Shown: positions 45,662 to 54,598 of the stretch, piece by piece
How the letters are laid out: each line of letters begins with the position of its first letter
How positions within the stretch are numbered: the stretch's first letter is position 1
From: Pontibacter liquoris
GTDB lineage: Bacteria > Bacteroidota > Bacteroidia > Cytophagales > Hymenobacteraceae
DNA: 64,000 nt
Direction: 5' to 3'
NCBI RefSeq assembly: GCF_022758235.1
Contig: NZ_JALEBG010000001.1
Location: 1,550,001-1,614,000, forward strand
Translations under genes and position numbers: made by a program
The notes under the pieces: generated by a model
Told to the model about the DNA's origin: nothing
Database searches by the model: none
What the model saw: the letters and a program-made list of their open reading frames with translations, nothing else

Positions 45662-47974
45662 CTATGCGCCGGTCTTGATGCTTCTGTTTCTGTAAGTTTT
45701 ATCACCATACTTAAAGTCATGGCCATAACCGTATCCATAACCATACTGGCCTTTGACAAAACCTCTTGGTTTTACCCCGTTAAATACGATGGCAACATTA
45801 TACAATGACCGTAGCTTATGATCTTGCCCCAGGCGCTGCACCAGATTTTTGGGAGTATAGGCATGACGCATTACAAGCAAGGTCATATCACAAAACTCAG
45901 ATAATAAATAGGCATCTGACACGAGTTCCAAAGGTGGCGTGTCTATGATAATATAATCAAAGGCATCTTCCAGGTATGTGAATAGTACTTCCAGTCGTCC
46001 GTTAAGCAGGAGTTCAGTGTTATCGCCGATATTTATACCTGCCGCTACAACACTAAGATTACTGAAAGGGGTATCATAAATTATGTTCTGAGGCTGTATA
46101 TCTTCTTCTAAATATTCTGTAAGGCCCGTCTGCTGGTAAAGGTCAAACAACTGCGATGTTCTGGGGTTTCGCAGATCACAGTCTACAAGCACCACTTTTT
46201 TGCCCGATGAGGCCAAGCTATACGCCAGGTTAGTGCTTACAAAGCTTTTTCCTTCGCCCGGTATACTCGACGTAATCATTATTTTCTTTTTTGTAAAGGT
46301 GCGGCCGTAAAGTCCCAGCGTTGCTCTTAGCTGACGGAATTGCTCAATAACTGTTACTTCGGTAGGCTTCAGAAACAAACTCGCTTTCGGTTGTTTCACC
46401 AATGATAGTTCTGCTACAATGGGCGCATGTGTATGCTCTTCGATTTCGGACCGGAATAACAGCTTGCCATTCATTAATTCTTTACCCATCACCATGGCAA
46501 TACCGGAAAAGAAGGCCAATACCACCGCAATAAGGTAAACATGTAATGGTCTGGGACTAACCGGCAGTAAAGATGATTCAGCCATATCCACAATCCGGGT
46601 ATCGCCGGCGGTAGGGGCATAAGACAAAACTGTTTCTTCTCTTTTCTGTAGCAGAAAGCTATAGGCATCATTTTTAATAGCCTGTTGCCGGCTAATTTCA
46701 AGCAGTTCCCTTTCTTTTTGCGGAATTGTCTGCAGAACGGTCTGGTATTGGTTGTTCGTAGCTGTCAGGTTTGCGCGGCTTGCCAGTAAAGCACTCCGCT
46801 GGTTACCGATATTTTCGAGAATACTGGGGCGAATCTTTTCTATTTCATCAGTAATAGACACCAGTATAGGGTTATTCTCAGCCGTTGTCTTTTTTAATTT
46901 TTGATATTCGATTTCTGAGTTGTATAGCTTTTCTAACAGCTGCGACAATACTGGGTCATTGATACCCAAAGTGGACGGCACGATGCCCGCCGAATTGTTT
47001 TTAGAAATAACATACCTTTCCACCTTATCCAGCACTGCCAGTTGCAGGTTCAGTTCGCTGATCTTTCGGTCGGTATCGCCTACATTGTTCAGAAACAGCT
47101 TCCCTTGTTCGCTTAGGTTTACAACACCTTTCCTGGATTTATATTTGACAACTTCATTTTCTAACACATCCAGTTCCTTTTCAACCAGCTTGATGCGGTC
47201 CTCAACAAAGGAGAGGGTATTGGCGGCCAGCTTGTTCCTTTCGTTTACAGCAACCTCGTTGTAAGTATGGATCAGCGTGTTCAGAATCTCTTCGCCGCGT
47301 TCGGGTACCGGATCATACAACTTCAGATTCACTACAGTCGACAATTTATTTTCAGCCTCGATGCTTAAGTTCTCCAGTAAGTCCTCTGTTACCTTCTTAG
47401 GTTTGATCAGGGAAAAGAAAAGCGGGTCTGTATTCAGGGCTGTACGTTTAGGGTTCGAGGTAAATTTCATAATACCATATGGCGTTTGAACCCATTCTCT
47501 TAATGGGTATTCTTTATCTCCGATTTTTATTTTATTCCGGTTCTTATCTATCGTAAAATAAACCTTTGCTACTTCTTTTAGCTTATCCGGGGATTTTACC
47601 TTTATTTGAACAGGGGAAGTTGTATAGGCAGACATGGTCTTAAATTTACCCTCCTCATAAACAGGAGCATAAAGCCTGAGGTATTTAACAACCTGCTTCA
47701 TCAGGGCACGGGAGTATAAAACCTTGATCTCGTTCTCTACAATTTTATTAGAGGTAAAGGCATCGATGGACTCGGTCATCCTGGAATCATTTACGCCTTT
47801 TTTCTCATCCTTTATGATCAGAGTAGCCGATGATTCATAAACAGGAATAGAATAATAGTTCATATAACCCCACGCACACGCAGAGAAGAATGTCAGCAAA
47901 AGCGCAAACAAGGGCCAGAAGGGCAGGTACTTATATACCAGAGTCGAAAGTAGATTATTTTCTGAACTTGCCAT
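45662..47974 (-). CDS. Wzc-like polysaccharide co-polymerase/tyrosine autokinase
   Basis: A 770-residue inner-membrane protein. TM1 is near residues 15-35 and TM2 near 475-500, framing a Wzz/GNVR-type periplasmic part with coiled coils. The cytoplasmic BY-kinase domain has Walker A SSIPGEGKSFVSTNLA, Walker A' VVLVDCDLRNP and Walker B YIIIDTPPLE. The C-terminal tail is a tyrosine cluster (GYGYGYGHDFKYGDKTYRN) for autophosphorylation. It controls chain length and export with the Wza-like partner encoded 27 bp upstream. Confidence 0.95.
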   Translation of the reverse strand: MASSENNLLSTLVYKYLPFWPLFALLLTFFSACAWGYMNYYSIPVYESSATLIIKDEKKGVNDSRMTESIDAFTSNKIVENEIKVLYSRALMKQVVKYLRLYAPVYEEGKFKTMSAYTTSPVQIKVKSPDKLKEVAKVYFTIDKNRNKIKIGDKEYPLREWVQTPYGIMKFTSNPKRTALNTDPLFFSLIKPKKVTEDLLENLSIEAENKLSTVVNLKLYDPVPERGEEILNTLIHTYNEVAVNERNKLAANTLSFVEDRIKLVEKELDVLENEVVKYKSRKGVVNLSEQGKLFLNNVGDTDRKISELNLQLAVLDKVERYVISKNNSAGIVPSTLGINDPVLSQLLEKLYNSEIEYQKLKKTTAENNPILVSITDEIEKIRPSILENIGNQRSALLASRANLTATNNQYQTVLQTIPQKERELLEISRQQAIKNDAYSFLLQKREETVLSYAPTAGDTRIVDMAESSLLPVSPRPLHVYLIAVVLAFFSGIAMVMGKELMNGKLLFRSEIEEHTHAPIVAELSLVKQPKASLFLKPTEVTVIEQFRQLRATLGLYGRTFTKKKIMITSSIPGEGKSFVSTNLAYSLASSGKKVVLVDCDLRNPRTSQLFDLYQQTGLTEYLEEDIQPQNIIYDTPFSNLSVVAAGINIGDNTELLLNGRLEVLFTYLEDAFDYIIIDTPPLELVSDAYLLSEFCDMTLLVMRHAYTPKNLVQRLGQDHKLRSLYNVAIVFNGVKPRGFVKGQYGYGYGYGHDFKYGDKTYRNRSIKTGA

Positions 47975-48001
47975 ACCTTTATAAATAAAGCTTCCTAAAA
48001 T

Positions 48002-48790
48002 TTAATTCGTCAAACGATCAAGTGCAATCACCACCACTGACAAGCCACTAAACACGACCGGAAGCCAAAGTTTTGCATTACCCGAACTCTGAACTTTGGC
48101 TTTATTTGGCTCTACATAAATAATGTCATTTGATTTCAGGTTGTAGTATGGCGACGTAAACAGTTCATCTGTTGTTAAGTTGATCCGGATTAGTTTTTTC
48201 TTGCCTTCCTCTTCTCTAATAAGTAACACATTATCGCGGTTTGCATAGATGGTTAAATCACCGGCCAGGCCTAGGGCTTCTAAAAGCGTTATTTTTTCAT
48301 TGGGAACCGTTAATACAGACGGATGCGCAACTTCCCCTAAAACAGAGACCTTATAGTTCAGAAAGCGGATATCTACTACAGGTTCAATCAGCAGTTTACG
48401 ATTTATCAGCTCATCCCTGATTTTGTCATTGAGCGCTTTTTTGGTTAAGCCTGATGCTTTTAATTTCCCTAGAAAAGGTAACTGGACATTCCCCTCCTGA
48501 TCTACCAGGTAGCCTACAGCTTGCGTAATGGAATTGGTAGCGGTAATAGAGCGGGTATCGCTGATATTAAACGTATTGAAGTACTCCGAAGCGGCCGGAT
48601 TCGAACTGCTGATCACGATACTCAATAAATCATTGTTTTGAATGACAGGCTCCAGGTTCTGCAAATTCCCATTATATTCAGAGGTTTGTACATTCTCAAA
48701 GTATAAAGCCCCCTTTCTGCTGGCGCAGTTTGTAAAAAGTAATACGATCAAAAGTATGTAGAGAGGGTAAAGGGTGTTGCAGGGTTTCAT
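48002..48790 (-). CDS. Wza-like polysaccharide export lipoprotein
   Basis: A 262-residue outer-membrane export protein. The signal peptide has a lipobox ending LLFTNC (Cys about 22). A poly-export domain with NNDLLSIVISSSNP follows, then an SLBB domain (VSVLGEVAHPSVLTVP) and a C-terminal hydrophobic helix. Bacteroidota members are shorter than E. coli Wza, as here. It is the first gene of the long minus-strand operon. Confidence 0.92.
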   Translation of the reverse strand: MKPCNTLYPLYILLIVLLFTNCASRKGALYFENVQTSEYNGNLQNLEPVIQNNDLLSIVISSSNPAASEYFNTFNISDTRSITATNSITQAVGYLVDQEGNVQLPFLGKLKASGLTKKALNDKIRDELINRKLLIEPVVDIRFLNYKVSVLGEVAHPSVLTVPNEKITLLEALGLAGDLTIYANRDNVLLIREEEGKKKLIRINLTTDELFTSPYYNLKSNDIIYVEPNKAKVQSSGNAKLWLPVVFSGLSVVVIALDRLTN

Positions 48791-49104
48791 GTATAGGCAG
48801 TTATATAATTATATGCTGATATAGAATGCGCGGAAAAGAAATGCTGCTACATGCATGTTGTTAGCAACATTTAAATTAATGTGCATAAAATACAATACGG
48901 AAGAATAGGGGCGATGTTATGGTTAAGTTAAATTATAATTAAACATGTTAAAGGGATATAATATATGCTATAAATTGATTTTGGGTGAGCCCAAATAATT
49001 AAGGTGAAATGTGCTAGAAAGTAGGAGATATGGCAGGTGTAATTATACGCTCGAAGTATCGTGTATAGAACGAGGAAAGATGGCGACCTGGACTTCTTAA
49101 AAGT

Positions 49105-49126
49105 AGTGGGAGACAGTGGGAGACAG
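49105..49126. repeat. Short tandem repeat
   Basis: The 10-mer AGTGGGAGAC occurs twice in direct tandem (49105-49114 and 49115-49124), plus two bases of a third unit, 9 bp before the long inverted repeat. Confidence 0.85.
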
Positions 49127-49134
49127 AATCTTAT

Positions 49135-49196
49135 AGCTCCTAGGTTACATACTCCTGATAGCTTTTATACTATCAGGAGTATGTAACCTAGGAGCT
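49135..49196. repeat. Perfect 27-bp inverted repeat
   Basis: Arms 49135-49161 and 49170-49196 are perfectly complementary over 27 bp with an 8-nt loop. Neither side is followed by a T-run, so it is not a typical intrinsic terminator, although it lies downstream of the Smr gene on that gene's strand. The loop is too short to be an invertible promoter. Confidence 0.9.
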
Positions 49197-49328
49197 GCAG
49201 TTATTTAGTAAGGGCTATAAGTATCTTAAAGCCAGTTTTTTGGAGAGATTATATTTGTGAACTATCTACTTGCTTTTATGCTGTTAAGTTCGTGTAGTGC
49301 TTAACTGGTAGCACAAAACCACTGCCGC

Positions 49329-50279
49329 CTACCTTAACCGTACCAGCGTAGCGCCGTAGCCAAACTTCTCTTTGCGGGCATCTTCAAAGAAACGGATACC
49401 GGGCGTATGGCTCAGGATCTTTTGGATCTCCTTGCGTAAAACTCCGTTTCCGGTGCCATGAATAAAAATGATCTCGTGCATATTGGCAGCCATAGCTCGC
49501 TCCAAAGCATCCTGGAAACGCTCCAGTTGTAGTTTCAGCATGGCGCTGTTGCTCATACCACTGTGGTCTTCTACCAGCTTGTCGATGTGCAGGTCTACTT
49601 CGTGCTCGGGTGCCTGCAGCTTAAAGCCCTCTGCCTGGGTGGGGGTATCACTTAGCTGCTCCCTTATCTTATTCGTGTCAATAGCTACCGGTTTCTGATC
49701 TAACTGAAATAGGTAGGCTTCTTTGTTAAGAACGGGCGCCATTTTTTTGCTCTTATAAAAGGAGTTGGCCCGGAATTGCACGCGTTTGGTTACGGGCTCG
49801 AAAAGGGAAGTGCCGCCGTTACGGTGCTGGATGAACTGGATCAGCAGGCTGGGCCACTTCTCGAAGTCTTTCAGATGGTAATGTGCTATTACTCGCGTAT
49901 TCTTTGGGTTCAGCTTATCGTTTTGAAGACCGCGGTACCCTTTTTCACGCTCCTCGCCGCTGGTAAACAGCACATCGAAGTCGGTATTGTTGATAATAGT
50001 AGCTGCCAGCAACTCTTCTGATTGGTGTACCAGGGCCAGGTAAATGCCCTGCGTAGCCAGCACCGGTGCAGCGGCCTCTTTCCTTGGCGTGAAGGCAGCT
50101 TCATCATCCTGCCGCATAAATTTTTGTTCTTCGGCAGCAATTACCACTACTTCGCGGCGTGATACAGGGATAGTAAAATCGTTATCGATGGCTACTTCTA
50201 CAATGCCGTTATCTAAAATGCGGGTGATGATGCCTTCTTCCCGGCCTGACATCAGTCGCACGCGGTCTCCTACGTTCAT
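49329..50279 (-). CDS. DUF2027 / Smr-domain protein
   Basis: A 316-residue soluble protein. The N-terminus (MNVGDRVRLMSGREEGIITRI) is a small KOW/SH3-like beta fold as in MutS2-related proteins; the middle is DUF2027; the C-terminal 85 residues are an Smr domain with DLHIDKL and HGTGNGVLRKEI, the nuclease-like motif. Smr domains bind or cut branched DNA or RNA. The ATPase part of MutS2 is absent. A TACCTTTG -7 element lies 79 bp upstream. Common as a single gene in Bacteroidota; precise role unknown. Confidence 0.88.
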   Translation of the reverse strand: MNVGDRVRLMSGREEGIITRILDNGIVEVAIDNDFTIPVSRREVVVIAAEEQKFMRQDDEAAFTPRKEAAAPVLATQGIYLALVHQSEELLAATIINNTDFDVLFTSGEEREKGYRGLQNDKLNPKNTRVIAHYHLKDFEKWPSLLIQFIQHRNGGTSLFEPVTKRVQFRANSFYKSKKMAPVLNKEAYLFQLDQKPVAIDTNKIREQLSDTPTQAEGFKLQAPEHEVDLHIDKLVEDHSGMSNSAMLKLQLERFQDALERAMAANMHEIIFIHGTGNGVLRKEIQKILSHTPGIRFFEDARKEKFGYGATLVRLR

Positions 50280-50357
50280 AGTTTTGTCTTCTTGATGGTT
50301 TGCTTTATACTTCCATTCTTACATCCGCTCCATTTCGCATCAGCAAGTATAGCTACA

Positions 50358-50365
50358 CAAAGGTA
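50358..50365 (-). promoter_or_regulatory. -7 element of the Smr gene
   Basis: The minus strand reads TACCTTTG, an exact TAnnTTTG match, giving a leader of about 70 nt. A -33 TTG is not obvious. Confidence 0.4.
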
Positions 50366-50391
50366 CGTTCTTTTGCAGAAAGAGGCGCAGC

Positions 50392-51303
50392 TTAAAAATA
50401 CAGCGGGTGCAGCTTAAAACCCCTTTTGCTGTTGTATTCCAGGGTGGGTGCCGGCACTTTTACCATGCTGAGCAGATATAGAGCGGAATTCAGGAATTTA
50501 CTGTTGCCTCTAAAGTATAGCAGGTTCAGGTCGGGGCTGAGGTAAAACTGGCGGTGTGCCTGCAGGCCCAGTGCCTTGTTGGCAGGGACGTGGTTGTATA
50601 CCATCTCTTCGGCGCCATAGCCTATGGCCAGGTTCAGCCACCGAGGGTAACGCGTTTCGGTTTTCAGAAAAGCACCTACATCCACCGAGAGCCAGTATGT
50701 TTGCCCGTTATAATCCTTCAGGGCCTGTTCGCTACTGCTGCTGCCCAGCACAGCGGGTCGCATGCCGGCAAAGCGGGTCGTATGAAACGAGTACTTGGGC
50801 ATGATGCGGATCTCCTGCCAGGCAAGTTCCTGCGAGATGACCGCCGCAGAGCCCAGGGCGTTGGCCAGCATATCGCCAGCTGAGGCCCCGTAGGCTGCCT
50901 GATAGCCGTCAAAAAGCTCTACAGGTGTTTGGAGGGCAATCCCCAGCAGCCCGCCATATATGATCGCTTTCTTGTCCGGAACACCCGACCAGCGCAAAAG
51001 ATCTGCCCCAGCACGACTTTGCTGAAACGCCCCCCAGAAGTGACCGGTCTTGTCCATTTGCTTCCACTCGGCATTGTCGTTGAAAAAATGAAAGCGGGTA
51101 CGTTCCTGCTCCTTATACCATGCCTTGTTCAAGGAAACCACCATACCGGTATATCCAACTCCCAAGGTTACCCCTAGTAAGAGCAGCCGCTTCTGGTTTA
51201 CACGGGCAGAGTCTGGCAGTGGTGCCTGCGCCGCTGAAGCCACGGGCCGGCAAACCAGCAGGCCTGCAAATAGAAGTATAAAGTATAGCTGCCGCTGGAA
51301 CAT
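50392..51303 (-). CDS. DUF2279-like envelope protein
   Basis: I start at the ATG at 51303 (303 residues) since the longer ORF begins with TTG. An N-terminal signal peptide (LYFILLFAGLLVCRPVASAAQA) is followed by a DUF2279/YfiM-like core: DKTGHFWGAFQQSR, FDGYQAAYGASAGDMLANALG with paired hydrophobic helices, then a beta-rich C-terminal region (SVDVGAFLK, INLAIGYGAEEM-like). It is likely periplasmic or outer-membrane-associated. Function of the family is unknown. Confidence 0.8.
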   Translation of the reverse strand: MFQRQLYFILLFAGLLVCRPVASAAQAPLPDSARVNQKRLLLLGVTLGVGYTGMVVSLNKAWYKEQERTRFHFFNDNAEWKQMDKTGHFWGAFQQSRAGADLLRWSGVPDKKAIIYGGLLGIALQTPVELFDGYQAAYGASAGDMLANALGSAAVISQELAWQEIRIMPKYSFHTTRFAGMRPAVLGSSSSEQALKDYNGQTYWLSVDVGAFLKTETRYPRWLNLAIGYGAEEMVYNHVPANKALGLQAHRQFYLSPDLNLLYFRGNSKFLNSALYLLSMVKVPAPTLEYNSKRGFKLHPLYF

Positions 51304-51746
51304 AGCCTCTAAGATACTCAATTTAGCAAAGCGGAAATGCCGCTACGCAAAGGATTTATAAATGCGTGGCCCACCGGTAAGGCAGAATCCCCTTGAACGC
51401 ATGTAGCACCGGAAGTATAACACGAATAGGAGCGGGGCATCTATGCGCTAGCATGCTGCAGGTGCAAAGCAGCAGGTTCTGACCAGATTCTGATCAGGTA
51501 AGGGGCACACTTATACTTATGAGGTTAACAGTAGAGCTCTTTTCTACCAGGCAGAAATAGCCCGGGCACCCACAGAATCCCTGGTTACTTATTCCTGGCT
51601 CAGGCTTACAGCAGTTTGCGGAATTATAAGTTATTTAGACCAGGCGCAACAAAATACGGGTCTTGGAGTTTTATACTATAGTATACTTGCAATTATGCTG
51701 CATGCATACTATTTTTGAAAAGCTGAGCTGCGGGGAAGTATACGCT
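51304..51746. other. Gap with no recognisable gene
   Basis: About 440 bp between the DUF2279-like gene and the TPR gene, rich in AAGTATA/TATACTT copies (near 51413, 51513, 51690 and 51738). I see no ORF, RNA or terminator. Confidence 0.4.
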
Positions 51747-52079
51747 TTAATCGTCTTCGTAATCGAGGCCCATCATTTTGTTGTAAGCCTGCTGTAGTTC
51801 TGAAAAAGCATGCATGTTGCCTTCCTGGCGGCTTATCTGCAGCCCTTTTTTGTAGATGCGCGCTGCTACATCCTGCTGCCCAAGCTCTTCGTATAGTTTG
51901 GCGGCATGGTAGTAAGTGCCTACGTAATTTTCGTGCTCGGCCAGCAGTTGCTCATAGTATGAGCGGGCTTTTTCCACATCGGAAGCGCGGTATTCTGTGG
52001 CAAGGGCATACAAGGTAAAAGGGTCGTTTGGGTCGTCTGCCAGAAACTTGAGGAGTTGCTCTAATCTGTTCTGATTCAT
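51747..52079 (-). CDS. Small TPR-repeat protein
   Basis: A 110-residue, all-helical protein containing about two and a half tetratricopeptide repeats: DPFTLYALATEYRASDVEKARSYY-like unit first, then YVGTYYHAAKLYEELGQ and DVAARIYKKGLQ. TPR units mediate protein contacts. No signal peptide. It is divergent from etfB, with which it shares a 65-bp control region; small TPR proteins next to etfBA are seen in related genomes. Confidence 0.88.
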   Translation of the reverse strand: MNQNRLEQLLKFLADDPNDPFTLYALATEYRASDVEKARSYYEQLLAEHENYVGTYYHAAKLYEELGQQDVAARIYKKGLQISRQEGNMHAFSELQQAYNKMMGLDYEDD

Positions 52080-52144
52080 TTCAAATTGCCTATATTTTAA
52101 CTAACTTCGCACAAATTTAAATTTAAAAGCTAACATTTCTAACC

Positions 52145-52885
52145 ATGAAAATATTAGTTTGCATCAGTAACGTACCGGATACTACATCCAAGATAAATTT
52201 TACGGCTGATAACAAATCCTTTGACAAAAATGGCGTCCAGTTCGTGATCAACCCCTGGGACGAATACGCGTTAACCAGGGCCATTGAGCTGAAAGAAGCC
52301 AAAGGCGGTTCGGTAACCGTATTGAACGTAGGGGAGGCCGATGCCGAGCCAAATATCCGGAAAGCACTTGCCATTGGCGCCGATGATGCCATCCGTGTGA
52401 ACGCGCACCCGACCGATGCCTTTTTTGTGGCGCAGCAGATTGCCGCTATCGCCCAAGAAGAGAAGTATGATATCATTTTGATGGGCAAAGAGTCCATCGA
52501 TTTTAACGGTTTTCAGGTACACAACATGGTAGGCGAACTGCTGGGCATCCCTTCGGTAACGCCTGCTTTTAAGCTGGACCTGGTAGATGATACGACAGCC
52601 CGCCTGGAGCGTGAAATTGAAGGGGGCAAAGAGGTGGTGGAAGTAAAACTGCCTTTTGTGGCCAGCGCGCAGCAGCCTATGTCTGAGCCCCGCATTCCCA
52701 ATATGCGCGGTATTATGACGGCCCGCACCAAGCCCCTGAAAGTGGTGGAGCCCGTATCAACTGCGGCAAAAACGGAATACGTCAACTTTAGCAAGCCCGA
52801 GAAAAAAGGCGGCGTAAAGATGATCGATCCGGAAAATGCCGGAGAATTAATTTCATTATTACGAAACGAAGCTAAAGTACTATAA
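52145..52885 (+). CDS. etfB: Electron transfer flavoprotein beta subunit
   Basis: A 246-residue EtfB. It begins MKILVCISNVPDTTSKINF, has VINPWDEYALTRAIELKE and the ETF beta signature around VELKLPFVASAQQP-like VKLPFVASAQQPMSEPR. With EtfA it forms the heterodimer that carries FAD and takes electrons from acyl-CoA dehydrogenases to the membrane quinone pool. The stop is 4 bp before the etfA start. A near-consensus -7 box, TAACTTCG, lies about 45 bp upstream. Confidence 0.96.
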   Translation: MKILVCISNVPDTTSKINFTADNKSFDKNGVQFVINPWDEYALTRAIELKEAKGGSVTVLNVGEADAEPNIRKALAIGADDAIRVNAHPTDAFFVAQQIAAIAQEEKYDIILMGKESIDFNGFQVHNMVGELLGIPSVTPAFKLDLVDDTTARLEREIEGGKEVVEVKLPFVASAQQPMSEPRIPNMRGIMTARTKPLKVVEPVSTAAKTEYVNFSKPEKKGGVKMIDPENAGELISLLRNEAKVL

Positions 52886-52889
52886 CGCC

Positions 52890-53870
52890 ATGTCTGTACT
52901 AGTATTTGTAGAAGGTCTTAACGGAGAGATCAAGAAATCGTCTTTAGAGGCGGCATTTTATGGAAGCCAGGTAGCCCAAACCCTGGGAACTACAGCCACC
53001 GCCGTGGCCATTGGCGATGTGCACCAGGATGCGCTTGCCAGATTAGGCGAGCAGGGTATAAGCAAAGTGCTGTATGACAGTGACGAGCGGCTGAAGCAGT
53101 TCGTAGCCGATGCTTATGTAAAAGTAATTGCCGCTGCTGCGCAGAAAGAAAACGCCAAAGTGCTGGTGTTCTCTAATTCAAACATTGGCGCGGCGGTAGG
53201 TTCTAAGCTGGCCGTACGCCTGCAGGGCTCGCTGGCTACCAACGTAACTACCCTGCCAAAAACAGAAAATGGCGCTTTTACCGTTACTCGCAGCGTTTTT
53301 TCAGGCAAAGCTTTTGCTGATGTAGCCCTTACGTCTGAAGTGAAGATCATTGCCGTGAAGAAAAATGCCCTGGAGATCGGTGCTGCTGCTGGCAATGCCG
53401 CTGCTGTGGAGAGCTTTTCAGCGGCCCTTTCAGATGCTGATTTTGCCGCTGCTCCAAAAGAGACCGTAATGCAGGATTCGGAAGGTGGCGTGTTGCTGCC
53501 TGAGGCCGAGATTGTGGTATCCGGCGGTCGTGGCCTGAAAGGGCCTGAAAACTGGCACCTGGTAGAGGATCTGGCAAAAGCCCTTGGCGCGGCCACCGCT
53601 TGTTCCAAACCGGTTTCGGACCTGGACTGGCGCCCGCACCATGAGCACGTAGGCCAGACGGGGATCACCATCAGCCCGAACTTATATATTGCCATTGGTA
53701 TATCCGGTGCTATCCAGCACCTGGCAGGGGTTAACTCTTCTAAAGTGATTGTCGTTATTAATAAGGATCCGGAAGCGCCCTTCTTTAAAGCCGCTGATTA
53801 TGGCATAGTAGGCGACGCTTTCGAGGTGGTTCCTAAATTAATAGAAGCTGCCAAAGCGTTAGACAAATAG
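52890..53870 (+). CDS. etfA: Electron transfer flavoprotein alpha subunit
   Basis: A 326-residue EtfA. The C-terminal FAD domain shows AEIVVSGGRGLKGPENWHLVEDLAKALGAA-type sequence, then DLDWRPHHEHVGQTG and YIAIGISGAIQHLAG and INKDPEAPFFKAADYGIVGD, the family signature. Partner of the EtfB encoded just upstream. Usual length; no anomaly. Confidence 0.97.
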   Translation: MSVLVFVEGLNGEIKKSSLEAAFYGSQVAQTLGTTATAVAIGDVHQDALARLGEQGISKVLYDSDERLKQFVADAYVKVIAAAAQKENAKVLVFSNSNIGAAVGSKLAVRLQGSLATNVTTLPKTENGAFTVTRSVFSGKAFADVALTSEVKIIAVKKNALEIGAAAGNAAAVESFSAALSDADFAAAPKETVMQDSEGGVLLPEAEIVVSGGRGLKGPENWHLVEDLAKALGAATACSKPVSDLDWRPHHEHVGQTGITISPNLYIAIGISGAIQHLAGVNSSKVIVVINKDPEAPFFKAADYGIVGDAFEVVPKLIEAAKALDK

Positions 53871-53884
53871 ACTTAGAAGATACT

Positions 53885-54496
53885 GTGAAGAAAATTCAGC
53901 TAGAGATACTCGGGCTCTCCTCCAGCCAGTCCCAGACGGGATCGTTTGCGCTTGTACTGGGCGAGAGAGATGGAAACAGAAGGTTGCCCATTATTATCGG
54001 CATGTTTGAAGCCCAATCTATTGCCATCCAGATAGAGAAGATCAACCCTAACCGGCCTCTTACCCACGACCTGTTCAAAACTTTTGCCGAACAGGTAAAT
54101 GTAAGTATAACCGAAATTCTGATTTCGGACCTGAAGGAAGGGGTGTTCTACTCCCGGATCATGTGCACGGACGGCACCAAAGATTTCGAACTCGATGCCC
54201 GTCCTTCGGATGCGATCGCCATCGGGCTGCGCTTCGGCGTGCCTATTTATACGGTGGAGAGCGTTTTATCGGAAGCAGGTATTATTCTGAGCGATCTGGA
54301 AGACGAAGAAGAGAACGAGGAGATGGCCGTGAAAAGCAGCACCTCCAGCACTTCTTCTTCCAGCAGTTCGGGAGCCAAAGAATCCCTCAGCCAGACTTCT
54401 GTGGATGAATTGAATAAAATGCTCAACGATGCCCTGGAGAAGGAAGACTACGAACGGGCTGCCAAAATACGGGATGAGTTAAATAAGCGTAACTAA
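53885..54496 (+). CDS. DUF151 nuclease-like protein with UVR motif
   Basis: A 203-residue protein starting with GTG. Residues 1-135 are the bifunctional nuclease domain (DUF151; start KKIQLEILGLSSSQSQTGSF, core DARPSDAIAIGLRFGVPIY). A Ser-rich linker (about 145-165) joins it to a UvrB/UvrC-type motif at the C-terminus (LEKEDYERAAKIRDELNKR). DNase/RNase activity is reported for plant relatives; in Bacteroidota the role is not established. It follows etfA by 14 bp and probably ends that operon; a terminator lies 20 bp beyond. Confidence 0.92.
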   Translation: MKKIQLEILGLSSSQSQTGSFALVLGERDGNRRLPIIIGMFEAQSIAIQIEKINPNRPLTHDLFKTFAEQVNVSITEILISDLKEGVFYSRIMCTDGTKDFELDARPSDAIAIGLRFGVPIYTVESVLSEAGIILSDLEDEEENEEMAVKSSTSSTSSSSSSGAKESLSQTSVDELNKMLNDALEKEDYERAAKIRDELNKRN

Positions 54497-54517
54497 GCCT
54501 AACATAAAGTATACCTG

Positions 54518-54549
54518 AAAAGTCCTGCGCCGAACGCGCAGGACTTTTT
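54518..54549 (+). terminator. Terminator of the etfBA operon
   Basis: Arms AAAAGTCCTGCGC (54518-54530) and GCGCAGGACTTTT (54536-54548), 5-nt loop, T-run. Because this hairpin occupies the DNA just before 54550, the nucleoside transporter cannot start at the TTG at 54548. Confidence 0.9.
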
Positions 54550-54598
54550 GTTTTATGATTTTAATACCCTTACTTTTGGCCCAAATTTCATCCCTAAC

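Larger units (their letters stand above)
48791..49328. other. Control region of the polysaccharide operon
   Basis: About 540 bp, AT-rich near the wza side. It holds the tandem repeat at 49105-49126 and the long inverted repeat at 49135-49196 listed below. Nothing else could be identified; no perfect TAnnTTTG element was found on the minus strand before the Wza-like gene. Confidence 0.5.

Noticed and set aside
49135..49196. Invertible promoter controlling the capsule locus
   Set aside because: Inverted repeats before a capsule operon invite this idea, but the 8-nt loop cannot hold a promoter and no matching recombinase gene is near.
54548..54598. Extended N-terminus of the nucleoside transporter from a TTG
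   Set aside because: The TTG is in the right arm/T-run of the etfBA terminator; the ATG at 54599 matches the family start.
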